Source: Microbacterium sp. SLBN-146 (GTDB lineage: Bacteria; Actinomycetota; Actinomycetes; Actinomycetales; Microbacteriaceae). From it: 64,000 bases of DNA. Position numbers and translations under genes: made by a program. Positions 27,093 to 35,575 of this stretch are shown piece after piece. The stretch lies in the NCBI RefSeq assembly GCF_006715145.1, contig NZ_VFMR01000001.1, forward strand, positions 2,852,001 through 2,916,000, written 5' to 3'. Position 1 is the stretch's first letter. Each line of letters starts with the position of its first letter. The notes under the pieces are model-generated. The model was not told the origin of the DNA and made no database searches. It worked only from the letters and a program-made list of their open reading frames with translations.

Positions 27093-27844
27093 CCGATCTC
27101 CAGATCGTCCAGCTCTACCCGGATCTGCTCGGGGTCACAGGTGACCGGGGCAATGTCGACGTCCTCGCGACCCGAGCGCGTCTTGCTGGCCTCGACGCCG
27201 CGATCACCTCGATCGGAATGGCGGATGCCGCCGAGCCCGACGCCGACGTCATCGTGATCGGCAACGGTCCGCTGTCGGCGCTGCGTACGGTTCGCGACGA
27301 TCTCTTCGGCCGGAGGGCCTGGCTCTCCCGTCAGCGTGAGGCGGGAGCGGTGATCTTCGCCGTCGGCGCCGGGGCGGAGCTCCTCGCGGCGAACGTGCGG
27401 GTTCTCGACGGACCCGACATCGAGGGCCTCGGTCTCGTGCCGGCGACCGTCGCGCGCACGCGAGACCGGCGTGTGGGCTACATCGTGGCGGAGACGCGCG
27501 ACGGCCGACTCGTCGGATTCGAAGATCACGCATCGGTCTGGACGCTGCAGCCGGGCGCAGACCCCGCAATCCGATACGGCACCGTCGTCGCCGGCCGCGG
27601 TAGCCTCGACCCCGCCGGTGAGACAGTCGTCGTCGACGGCGTCTACGCAACAAATGTGCAGGGTCCCGCGCTTCCGCTCAATCCTCAGCTCGCCGACGCG
27701 ATCCTGCGGACCGCCGTCGCGAAGCGCGGGGGCGAGTACGACACTGGCGCCGCCCACGCACAGATCGACGACTATGCGCGCCACGCCCGCGCCGAGATCG
27801 AACGACGCGCCGCCAGCAAGCACTTCACGGCGATCCAGCTCTGA
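27089..27844 (+). CDS. GatD-like class I glutamine amidotransferase homologue lacking the catalytic cysteine
   Basis: A 251-residue homologue of GatD, the glutaminase partner of MurT in lipid II isoglutaminyl synthase. Conserved backbone: LYPDLLGVTGDRGN (N-terminus), GFEDH with the catalytic-type His147, and ALPLNPQLAD near the C-terminus. The nucleophile elbow LAICGGYQLL of active GatD aligns with FAVGAGAELL (90-99), so the catalytic Cys is Gly93; GGGQDxEQ is also lost (GNGPLSAL). There is no cysteine in the protein. Glutamine hydrolysis by the normal mechanism is therefore not expected. The ATG overlaps the MurT-like stop (ATGA), implying a stoichiometric complex. It is closed by a terminator at 27851. 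Confidence 0.85.
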   Translation: MTDLQIVQLYPDLLGVTGDRGNVDVLATRARLAGLDAAITSIGMADAAEPDADVIVIGNGPLSALRTVRDDLFGRRAWLSRQREAGAVIFAVGAGAELLAANVRVLDGPDIEGLGLVPATVARTRDRRVGYIVAETRDGRLVGFEDHASVWTLQPGADPAIRYGTVVAGRGSLDPAGETVVVDGVYATNVQGPALPLNPQLADAILRTAVAKRGGEYDTGAAHAQIDDYARHARAEIERRAASKHFTAIQL

Positions 27845-27850
27845 CAACGA

Positions 27851-27881
27851 AGAATGCCCCCGTCGATGACGGGGGCATTCT
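27851..27881. terminator. Bidirectional terminator
   Basis: A 14-bp perfect inverted repeat (27851-27864 and 27868-27881) with a GAT loop and a GC-rich core (GCCCCCGTC / GACGGGGGC). It separates the convergent sigA-murT-gatD unit and the DUF7455 gene. Confidence 0.85.
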
Positions 27882-27892
27882 CGTGCTGTGTG

Positions 27893-28117
27893 TCAGCGAG
27901 CTTCGTGGAGTCGCGCGGTCTCGTCGTGCCACGAGGTGGCGACGGAGCGGAGCTTCTCTTCGTACTTCCGCCCGTGGTGAGCGCAGAAGAGCAGTTCGCT
28001 GCCATTGACCTCGGCGGCGATGTACGCCTGGGCTCCACAGGAGTCGCAGCGATCCGCCGCGGTCAGGCGGTGCTCGAGGACGGCCGTGTTCTCGTCGGGT
28101 GTCGTGAGCGTGTTCAT
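27893..28117 (-). CDS. Small DUF7455-family zinc-binding protein
   Basis: A 74-residue protein with the metal-binding pattern CDSCGAQAYIAA...CAHHGRKYEEKL, typical of the short DUF7455 proteins encoded near parE or sigA in Actinobacteria; function unknown. ATG at 28117 has GAGGAGG eight bases upstream, favouring it over an in-frame start at 28168. It is divergent from parE (170 bases apart) and faces the terminator at 27851. Confidence 0.85.
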   Translation of the reverse strand: MNTLTTPDENTAVLEHRLTAADRCDSCGAQAYIAAEVNGSELLFCAHHGRKYEEKLRSVATSWHDETARLHEAR

Positions 28118-28287
28118 CTCGGGTGCCTCCTCGTAACGTTCGAGTGCGTTGCAGGTCATGAAATACAACCACGGCGATGTTTCGAGAATGCCGCGAACCT
28201 GGTCCCGTTCGCTCTCCGCGTACGAGTGCCCTGCCGCCCCGTGTGTCCCGGGGCCCGACTCCTCGCGCGAGATTACGCTTGAGGTTT

Positions 28288-30357
28288 GTGACCGCCGAGT
28301 ACTCAGCCCATCATCTCCAGGTCCTCGAGGGTCTCGAGGCGGTCCGCAAACGACCCGGAATGTACATCGGTTCGACGGATTCGCGCGGTCTCATGCACTG
28401 CCTGTGGGAGATCATCGACAACTCGGTCGACGAAGCTCTCGCGGGGCACGGATCGCGTATCGACATCCTGTTGCACGCTGACGGCAGCGTCGAGGTGCGC
28501 GACCGTGCCCGCGGCATCCCCGTCGACATCGAGCCGCGTACCGGTCTGTCGGGTGTCGAAGTCGTCTTCACGAAGCTGCACGCCGGCGGCAAGTTCGGCG
28601 GTGGTTCGTACGCGGCGTCCGGCGGCCTCCACGGCGTGGGAGCCTCGGTCGTCAACGCGCTCTCCGAGCGACTCGACGTCGAGGTCGACCGCGGCGGCAA
28701 GACCTGGGCGATGTCCTTCCACCGGGGTGAGCCCGGGAGATTCTCGGGACCTGAGCCGACGTCCACGTTCACGCCGTTCGAGAAGAGTTCCGAGCTGGCA
28801 TCGATCGGTCGCGCCCCCAAGGGTGTCACCGGCACACGCATCCGCTATTGGGCCGACACCCAGATCTTCACGAAGGACGCGCAGTTCAACCTGGAGGAGC
28901 TCGAGCAGCGTGCGCGCCAGACGGCGTTCCTCGTCCCCGGTCTCGAGATCGTGATCCGCGACGAGCGCGGCGCCGAACCGGCGGAGGCGTCCTACCGCTT
29001 CGACGGTGGCATCTCCGAGTTCGTCGAGTATCTCGCTCCCGATTCCGCCGTCACCGACACCTGGCGCCTGAACGGCACGGGAACCTTCACCGAAACCGTT
29101 CCCGTCCTGCAGGCATCGGGGGCGATGGTGCCGACGGAGCTCGAGCGCGAGTGCCAGGTCGACATCGCCCTCCGCTGGGGCACGGGATACGAGACGGTCC
29201 AACGCTCGTTCGTGAACATCATCGCGACCCCCAAGGGCGGCACGCACCAGGCCGGTTTCGAGCTCGGCCTCATGAAGGTCATTCGCGCGCAGGTCGAGCA
29301 GAACGCGCGCCGACTGAAGGTCGGCAACGACAAGCTCGAGAAGGACGACATCCTCGCCGGCCTTACCGCCGTGCTCACAGTGCGGCTCCCCGAACCGCAG
29401 TTCGAGGGGCAGACGAAGGAAGTCCTCGGCACGCCCGCAGTCCGCCAGATCGTCGCCAACGTCGTGACCAAGGAGCTCACGAGCCTCTTCACCTCGACGA
29501 AGCGCGACGACAAAGCGCAGACGGCGCAGCTCCTCGACAAAGTCGTCTCCGAGATGAAGGCGCGGATCTCCGCGCGGACGCACAAGGAGACCCAGCGGCG
29601 AAAGAACGCTCTCGAGTCGTCGTCGCTGCCGGTCAAGCTCGCCGACTGCCGCACGAACGATGTCGCCGCGTCGGAGCTGTTCATCGTCGAGGGCGACTCC
29701 GCGCTCGGTACGGCGAAGCTGGCCCGCAACAGCGAGTACCAGGCGCTTCTGCCCATCCGCGGAAAGATCCTCAACGTCCAGAAGGCCTCGGTCTCGGACA
29801 TGCTCGGCAACGCCGAATGCGCCGCGATCATCCAGGTGATCGGCGCGGGATCCGGACGATCGTTCGATCTCGACAGCGCACGCTACGGCAAGGTCATCCT
29901 CATGAGTGATGCCGACGTCGACGGGGCGCACATCCGCACGCTTCTCCTCACGCTGTTCTTCCGCTATATGCGCCCTCTCATCGACGACGGACGCGTCTAC
30001 GCCGCCGTGCCGCCTCTCCACCGCGTCATCGTCATGAACCCCGGTTCGAAGCCCAACGAGACGATCTACACGTACTCCGAGAAGGAACTCCACACTCTGC
30101 TCGCGAAGCTCACGAAGGCGGGCAAGCGCTGGCAGGAGCCGATCCAGCGCTACAAGGGTCTCGGCGAAATGGATGCCGACCAGCTCGCGACGACGACCAT
30201 GGACCGTGCCGGGAGACTGCTGCGACGTGTGCGCATGCAGGACGCCGAGGCCGCGGCATCCGTCTTCGAGCTCCTCATGGGAAACGACGTCGCCCCCCGC
30301 AAGGAGTTCATCATCGACTCGAGTGACAGCCTCGCCCGGGAGCGCATCGACGCCTGA
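28288..30357 (+). CDS. parE: DNA topoisomerase IV subunit B
   Basis: ATPase subunit of the type IIA topoisomerase that decatenates daughter chromosomes. The 689 residues have a GHKL ATPase domain (EIIDNSVDEAL; SGGLHGVGASVVNALS), a transducer domain and a Toprim domain with EGDSALGTAKLAR and SDADVDGAHIRTLLL. The label ParE rather than GyrB rests on length, on the ALGTAK variant of the Toprim motif, and on the neighbouring A subunit lacking the GyrA-box. The GTG start at 28288 is the usual N-terminus (TAEYSAHHLQVLEGLEAVRK). It converges on parC with 29 bases between. Confidence 0.92.
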   Translation: MTAEYSAHHLQVLEGLEAVRKRPGMYIGSTDSRGLMHCLWEIIDNSVDEALAGHGSRIDILLHADGSVEVRDRARGIPVDIEPRTGLSGVEVVFTKLHAGGKFGGGSYAASGGLHGVGASVVNALSERLDVEVDRGGKTWAMSFHRGEPGRFSGPEPTSTFTPFEKSSELASIGRAPKGVTGTRIRYWADTQIFTKDAQFNLEELEQRARQTAFLVPGLEIVIRDERGAEPAEASYRFDGGISEFVEYLAPDSAVTDTWRLNGTGTFTETVPVLQASGAMVPTELERECQVDIALRWGTGYETVQRSFVNIIATPKGGTHQAGFELGLMKVIRAQVEQNARRLKVGNDKLEKDDILAGLTAVLTVRLPEPQFEGQTKEVLGTPAVRQIVANVVTKELTSLFTSTKRDDKAQTAQLLDKVVSEMKARISARTHKETQRRKNALESSSLPVKLADCRTNDVAASELFIVEGDSALGTAKLARNSEYQALLPIRGKILNVQKASVSDMLGNAECAAIIQVIGAGSGRSFDLDSARYGKVILMSDADVDGAHIRTLLLTLFFRYMRPLIDDGRVYAAVPPLHRVIVMNPGSKPNETIYTYSEKELHTLLAKLTKAGKRWQEPIQRYKGLGEMDADQLATTTMDRAGRLLRRVRMQDAEAAASVFELLMGNDVAPRKEFIIDSSDSLARERIDA

Positions 30358-30386
30358 CCGGTCGCCTCAGCGCCGGGCGGCGCGCG

Positions 30387-32840
30387 TCAGCGGATGCTCG
30401 TCCCGATCGCTCCGATGACGGCATCGAGGGGCACACCCGATGCGTCGCGCCGTGCGCCGGTCTCCGGCAGCGTGCGCACGGCACCGTCCGCGCCGATCGC
30501 CCTTGCAAGAGGTCCGACCCAGGCGAGGGTGAGAACATCCTCACCCTTCAAGAAGCGCTGCGCGCGCACGCCGCCCGTCGCGCGTCCCTTGGGAGGGAAC
30601 TCCTCGAACGCGGTCACCTTCGCACTGCCGGGTTCTGCGCCCGTCAGGGCATTCGAGCTCCCCGCGAGGGTGACGACGGACACATCGGATGCCGCGGGGT
30701 CCACGACCCCGAAGAAGATGGCGGTCGCACCGTCAGAGATCCTCATGCCCGACATTCCGCCTGCCGCGCGCCCCTGCGGCCGCACGCTCGAGGCATCGAA
30801 GCGCAGGAGCTGCGCGTCGGAGGAGACGAACACGAGCTCGGTGCCGTCGGGAGCAGGCGAAGCGCCGACGACACGATCGCCGGGCTTGAGCGCGATGATC
30901 TCGATGTCATGCTTCTGCGCGAGCTCGCTCGCCGCGACGCGCTTCACGACCCCCTGCGCCGTCCCGAGCGCGATCGGCGGATCGGCGACGAGGGCGACGA
31001 GAGAGACGACGTGCTCCCCGGTGCCGAGACCCAGGTACTGGTCGGCGCGGGTTCCCGCAGCGAGCTGAACGGAGTTCCCCGGGACAGAGGGCAAGTCGAC
31101 AGGGGAGAAGCGGACGAGTCGACCCGCGCTCGTGACGGCGCCGACGTCACCGCGTGTCGTCGTGTCGACTGCGGCGCGGATGGCGTCGTGCTTCGCGCGA
31201 CGTGTCGGCGGGACGATACCGGTGGACTCCTCACCGAGTTCCGCGCGAACCATGCGACCCGTCGCCGAGAGGAACACGCGGCACGGGGCGTCGGCGATCT
31301 GGAGGTCTGCCGCGGCGGCCGCCGCACGCGAGCGCGGCGCGACGGGTCCGCCATTCAAGAGGAGGGTACGCCGCGGAGTGCCGTACGCCTCAGCGGCGGC
31401 ATCCAGTTCGCGGGCGACCTGAGCGCGAAGGAGGACATCGCTTGCGAGAAGCTCTTCGAGCTGCGCGATCTCAGCCTTGAGACTGTCGCGTTCCGCCTCG
31501 AGCTCGATGCGCGAGAAGCGCGTCAGTCGACGCAGGCGCAGTTCGAGGATGTACTCCGCCTGAAGCTGCGAAAGATCGAACACCTCTTGCAGCCGTGTAC
31601 GCGCCTGCTCACCGTCGTCGGAGGTGCGGATGACCTGGATGACCTCATCGATGTCGAGGATCGCGACGAGGAGGCCCTCGACGAGGTGAAGGCGCTCTTT
31701 CCGTCGCGCGAGCCGGTGTCGGCTCCGGCGCGTGACCACCTGGACTCGATGATCGAGGTAGACCTGAAGGAGCTCCTTGAGCCCGAGCGTGCGCGGCTGT
31801 CCGCCCACGAGGGCGACGTTGTTCATGCTGAACGAGTCTTCGAGCGGGGTGAACCGGTAGAGGTGCTCGAGGACCGCCTGCGGGTCGAAGCCGGTCTTGA
31901 TGCCGATGACGAGCCGCAGCCCGTTGTGCCGATCGGTCAGGTCGTTGACATCGGAGATGCCCTGGAGCTTCTTCGCCTGGACGGCATCCTTGATCTTCTC
32001 GATGACACGCTCGGGGCCCACCAGATACGGCAGCTCTGTCACGACGATCCCCGTGCGCCGTGGTCCGAGGGACTCGATCGACACCTTCGCCCTCGTTCGG
32101 AAGCTGCCACGACCCGACGCGTACGCATCCTTGATGCCGTCGAGCCCGACGATGATCCCGCCCGAGGGCAGGTCGGGTCCCGGCACGAACTCCATCAGCT
32201 CCTCTACCGTGGCCTCGGGGTTCTCGAGCAGATGCGTTGCGGCGCCGACCACCTCGATCAGGTTGTGCGGAGCCATGTTGGTCGCCATTCCGACCGCGAT
32301 GCCCGTCGCGCCGTTGACGAGCAGGTTCGGGAAGGCCGCGGGGAGGACCTCGGGCTGCTGGAACTGCCCGTCGTAGTTCGGGATGAAGTCGACGACGTCC
32401 TCGTCGAGATTCTCGGTCAGCGCGAGCGACGGCGGAGCGAGCCGTGCCTCCGTGTACCGCGCCGCGGCTGGACCGTCATCGAGGGAGCCGAAGTTGCCGT
32501 GTCCGTCGACGAGGGGCACGCGCAGCGAGAAGTGCTGCGCGAGACGAACGAGTGCGTCGTAGATCGGCGCGTCACCGTGCGGGTGGAGCTTTCCCATGAC
32601 CTCGCCGACGACGCGCGCGCTCTTGACATGGCCGCGATCCGGCCGCAGGCCCATGTCGGACATCTGGTACAGGATGCGACGCTGCACCGGCTTGAGTCCG
32701 TCGCGCGCATCGGGAAGAGCACGGGAGTAGATGACGGAGTACGCGTACTCGAGGAAGGAACCCTGCATCTCGGTCGAGACATCGACGTCGTCGATGCGAC
32801 CGTGGTCTTCGGGGATGCTGGGCGTGCGGGGTGCGGGCAT
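30387..32840 (-). CDS. parC: DNA topoisomerase IV subunit A
   Basis: DNA-cleaving subunit partner of ParE. The 817 residues contain the N-terminal breakage-reunion domain with active-site Tyr129 in ARYTEARL, the tower and coiled-coil regions, and a C-terminal beta-pinwheel domain with degenerate repeats (TSAGRLVRFSPVDLP; VSSDAQLLRFDA). There is no GyrA-box (QRRGGKG-like), supporting ParC. In the quinolone-resistance region the sequence is LHPHGDAPIYDALV: Ala91 replaces the serine that anchors the drug in sensitive enzymes. ATG at 32840; divergent from the phosphodiesterase gene. Confidence 0.92.
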   Translation of the reverse strand: MPAPRTPSIPEDHGRIDDVDVSTEMQGSFLEYAYSVIYSRALPDARDGLKPVQRRILYQMSDMGLRPDRGHVKSARVVGEVMGKLHPHGDAPIYDALVRLAQHFSLRVPLVDGHGNFGSLDDGPAAARYTEARLAPPSLALTENLDEDVVDFIPNYDGQFQQPEVLPAAFPNLLVNGATGIAVGMATNMAPHNLIEVVGAATHLLENPEATVEELMEFVPGPDLPSGGIIVGLDGIKDAYASGRGSFRTRAKVSIESLGPRRTGIVVTELPYLVGPERVIEKIKDAVQAKKLQGISDVNDLTDRHNGLRLVIGIKTGFDPQAVLEHLYRFTPLEDSFSMNNVALVGGQPRTLGLKELLQVYLDHRVQVVTRRSRHRLARRKERLHLVEGLLVAILDIDEVIQVIRTSDDGEQARTRLQEVFDLSQLQAEYILELRLRRLTRFSRIELEAERDSLKAEIAQLEELLASDVLLRAQVARELDAAAEAYGTPRRTLLLNGGPVAPRSRAAAAAADLQIADAPCRVFLSATGRMVRAELGEESTGIVPPTRRAKHDAIRAAVDTTTRGDVGAVTSAGRLVRFSPVDLPSVPGNSVQLAAGTRADQYLGLGTGEHVVSLVALVADPPIALGTAQGVVKRVAASELAQKHDIEIIALKPGDRVVGASPAPDGTELVFVSSDAQLLRFDASSVRPQGRAAGGMSGMRISDGATAIFFGVVDPAASDVSVVTLAGSSNALTGAEPGSAKVTAFEEFPPKGRATGGVRAQRFLKGEDVLTLAWVGPLARAIGADGAVRTLPETGARRDASGVPLDAVIGAIGTSIR

Positions 32841-32909
32841 GGTGCGGAGGGGACCTCGGATGTCGGGGAGTCCGGCGGGGCCTTCCGCGGGTGTGCGAGA
32901 CTGGCCCGG

Positions 32910-34025
32910 ATGTCCCTCAGCCTACCCGTGGAGCCTTCGCGAGCCCGGAGCCTGACCCGTGTCGTCCCGGAGCTTCTGGCTTCTCTCGACGGGCGATCCG
33001 AGTGGTTCGCTCCCGCGACCAGCGCCATCGTGTTCGTTATCGACGGTCTCGGTGCCGCCAATCTCTCGGCACGGGCGGGCCATGCGCGCTTCCTCAGCGC
33101 ATCCTCGACGAAGCGCGACACCGCACGTACGGTTTTCCCGTCGACGACGGCCACGGCCCTCACATCACTTCTCACGGGTGCATCCGCCGGACAGCACGGC
33201 ATCGTGGGCTACCGCGCGCGCATCCCGGGAACGGATCGCCTCGTCAATCAACTGCGCGGATGGGAGACCGACAGTCTCCCATCCGACTGGCAGCGGGCCG
33301 AACGACTCGTCGCGCAGACAGACCGCCCGACCTTCGCGGTGTCGAAGGACGAGTACGCGGGAACGGGGTTCACCGCGGCGACGCTGGGGGAGGCCGAGTT
33401 CGTCGGGGTCGACGACCTCACTTCACGAGTGGATCGTGCCGCGGAGCTCGCGGCACAGCATCCCGGCTCCTTCATCTATCTCTACGCGAACGACCTCGAT
33501 GCCATCGGACACAAGCGCGGGTGGGAATCCGACGAGTGGATCGTCGGCCTGGAGCGGGTCGATGCCGCAGTGCGCGCCCTCGTCACCGGGGGAGCGGCGG
33601 GCACCGGCGTCGTGGTCACGTCCGACCACGGGATGATCGACGTGCCGCGGCACCGCCAGATCCTCCTGCACGACGGCGATGATCTCCTCGACGGCGTCGA
33701 CCTCATCGGCGGAGAACCCCGCATGCTCCACCTCTACGCGGCCCCCGGAGCAGCGGAGCGTGTCCGCGAGGTGTGGCGTGCCGCGGAAGGATCCCGCTCA
33801 TGGATCCTGTCGCGTGACGAAGCCATCGCCGCGGGCCTGTTCGGCGCCGTCGACGATGATGTGCGGGATCGCATCGGCGACATCCTCGTGGCAGCGCGCT
33901 CCGCGATCGCGTACTACGACGACCGGGTGGCCGACAAGGCTCCGCAGAAGATGGTCGGGCAGCACGGTTCCCTTACGAACGAAGAACGCGTCGTGCCCCT
34001 CATCCGCCTCGGCGCGTTCGCCTGA
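32910..34025 (+). CDS. Alkaline phosphatase family / nucleotide pyrophosphatase-phosphodiesterase
   Basis: A 371-residue alkaline-phosphatase-superfamily protein of the type I phosphodiesterase group. Metal ligands and nucleophile are recognisable: FVIDGLGAANL (Asp), VFPSTTATALTSLLTG (Thr nucleophile), NDLDAIGH (Asp, His), VTSDHGMID (Asp, His) and GQHGSLTNEE (His). There is no signal peptide, so it is probably cytoplasmic; substrate unknown. ATG at 32910 lacks a Shine-Dalgarno and has GAGACT seven bases before it, so the transcript may be leaderless. It converges with sepH, two bases apart. Confidence 0.88.
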   Translation: MSLSLPVEPSRARSLTRVVPELLASLDGRSEWFAPATSAIVFVIDGLGAANLSARAGHARFLSASSTKRDTARTVFPSTTATALTSLLTGASAGQHGIVGYRARIPGTDRLVNQLRGWETDSLPSDWQRAERLVAQTDRPTFAVSKDEYAGTGFTAATLGEAEFVGVDDLTSRVDRAAELAAQHPGSFIYLYANDLDAIGHKRGWESDEWIVGLERVDAAVRALVTGGAAGTGVVVTSDHGMIDVPRHRQILLHDGDDLLDGVDLIGGEPRMLHLYAAPGAAERVREVWRAAEGSRSWILSRDEAIAAGLFGAVDDDVRDRIGDILVAARSAIAYYDDRVADKAPQKMVGQHGSLTNEERVVPLIRLGAFA

Positions 34026-34027
34026 GG

Positions 34028-35056
34028 TCAGTCGTCGCCGCGGGCTCCGAAGACGATCTCATCCCACGACGGCATGGACGGACGCCCCTTACGCCGTCCG
34101 GCTCCTTCGGTGATCGACGACGGTGCGGAATCCGTCGACGGGTGCCGCTCTGGCGCGGCCTCGTCGTAACCGGGTTCGAGAGCATCGAACAGGGCGACGG
34201 GATTGTGGGGTCGCTCCACCGGTTCCTCGAACTCGGGCAGCGGCTCCCGCTGGCCGCGGCGCCGACGGAGCGCTTCGAGCAGATCGGCGGTCTCGGCCGA
34301 TGTCGCGGGCGCGTCGGTGGAGCGCTTGATGGCGGCCTGCTGGACGGCGGGGGTGGCCGGTGTCGGGAGATCAGGTGCGGAAAGATCTGCGTCGGGAAGT
34401 CGCCGCGGGCCGAACGCACCACTGTCGAAACGCGTGTCGTCCTTGGCCGCGGGCGACGAGTCGAGCGCCCGCAGACGCGGGATCAGACCCTCGGGTAGCG
34501 ATCCCTGACGTGAGAGCTGGATCGCGTCGGAGTTGAGCGGTGAGAGGATGCCGCGACGGGGGTCGAAACTCCACCGCGCGTCATGATCGATCTCGTTGGC
34601 AGTGAACTCCAGCTTCACGAGCCAGCCGGTGGGTTCTTTCCAGCTCGTCCACCGCTCGCCGGTCGCACCGGCTTCAGCGAGCTTGCCCCGGACGGCGCTG
34701 CCGAACGTGGGGTGCGGATCGCCGTCGAAGTCGCTTCCGAGAAGGACGGGAACGGCCAGCGCCTGCCCGACGACGTGCTCGCGCTCGGCGAGCACCGGAC
34801 CTTCGAACCTCACGACGTCCTCGACGCGCGCGTCGAGGAGGACAGCGACCTCCTGCGCCGAGAGACCGGCGCGGATGTGCGCCTGAACCTCGCGCGGGCT
34901 CGGACGATTCGACCGCACGTCGGTCTCACGGTCGCGCCGGGCGCGCCGCAGTTCCGCGCGCAGCGCTTCATCGATCGGCAGCGAGAAGCGCTGACCCGTG
35001 TCGGTCGCGAGAACGAGGACGTCGTCCTCGGTCCCGATGACTTTGAGCTGCTCCAT
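34028..35056 (-). CDS. sepH: Septation protein SepH (DUF3071)
   Basis: Actinobacterial cell-division protein that in Streptomyces binds FtsZ and promotes its assembly. The 342-residue product starts MEQLKVIGTEDDVLVL and has the N-terminal DUF3071 domain with a helix-turn-helix-like part (LSAQEVAVLLDARVEDVVRFE), a long disordered Pro/Ala/Asp-rich linker, and the conserved C-terminal peptide RPSMPSWDEIVFG. ATG at 35056 has GGAGGG eight bases upstream; longer in-frame readings upstream are not conserved-looking. Neighbours (DUF4193, DUF3093, dut) are the usual actinobacterial set. Confidence 0.92.
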   Translation of the reverse strand: MEQLKVIGTEDDVLVLATDTGQRFSLPIDEALRAELRRARRDRETDVRSNRPSPREVQAHIRAGLSAQEVAVLLDARVEDVVRFEGPVLAEREHVVGQALAVPVLLGSDFDGDPHPTFGSAVRGKLAEAGATGERWTSWKEPTGWLVKLEFTANEIDHDARWSFDPRRGILSPLNSDAIQLSRQGSLPEGLIPRLRALDSSPAAKDDTRFDSGAFGPRRLPDADLSAPDLPTPATPAVQQAAIKRSTDAPATSAETADLLEALRRRRGQREPLPEFEEPVERPHNPVALFDALEPGYDEAAPERHPSTDSAPSSITEGAGRRKGRPSMPSWDEIVFGARGDD

Positions 35057-35262
35057 GCGAAACGCCCTCCACTCCAGGTGTCGGCCCATGCTTGCACGCG
35101 TCGCCCCGATCCACGGGAATATCCGGCGCGCGCCGCCGGTTTCACGGATCGCACGGCGGACCCGACAACCGCGGCATTTGCCAAATCGCACCCCGTCATG
35201 CAAACTATCGCCGCCCGAAGGGGCGCACGCACCCCCACACCCGGAAGTAGAGACGTTCACGC

Positions 35263-35556
35263 ATGGCCACCGATTACGACGCCCCCCGCAAGACCGAGGA
35301 CGACAGCGAGTCGATCGAGGCTCTCAAGGAACGCGTTCCCGACAAGCTCTCGGGCTCGGTCGACGTCGACGACTCCGACAACCCCTCCGGCTTCGAGCTG
35401 CCGGGGGCCGACCTCTCCGACCTCGAGCTCGATGTCGTCGTCCTCCCCGCGCAGGAAGACGAGTTCACCTGCGTCAACTGCTTCCTCGTGAAGCACCGCT
35501 CGCAGGTCGACCACGAGGACAACGGCGGCTACGTCTGCAAGGAGTGCTCCGCCTGA
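35263..35556 (+). CDS. DUF4193 family zinc-binding protein
   Basis: A 97-residue acidic protein with an N-terminal Asp/Glu-rich stretch and a C-terminal four-cysteine knuckle: CVNC and, after a short loop, CKEC. This is the DUF4193 family, highly conserved in Actinobacteria and of unknown function; the fold suggests protein or nucleic-acid contact. Divergent from sepH, with 206 bases between in which I saw no clear operator. It converges with the DUF3093 gene. Confidence 0.9.
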   Translation: MATDYDAPRKTEDDSESIEALKERVPDKLSGSVDVDDSDNPSGFELPGADLSDLELDVVVLPAQEDEFTCVNCFLVKHRSQVDHEDNGGYVCKECSA

Positions 35557-35575
35557 CGAGAGCCCTCCGTCATCG

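Noticed and set aside
28288..32840. Calling the pair gyrB/gyrA
   Set aside because: The A subunit lacks the GyrA-box and has a degenerate C-terminal repeat domain. The genes are also away from dnaA/recF/gyr gene order, so topoisomerase IV fits better.
30909..32909. Long upstream extension of the phosphodiesterase frame
   Set aside because: It is antisense to parC. Family similarity begins only at the ATG at 32910.
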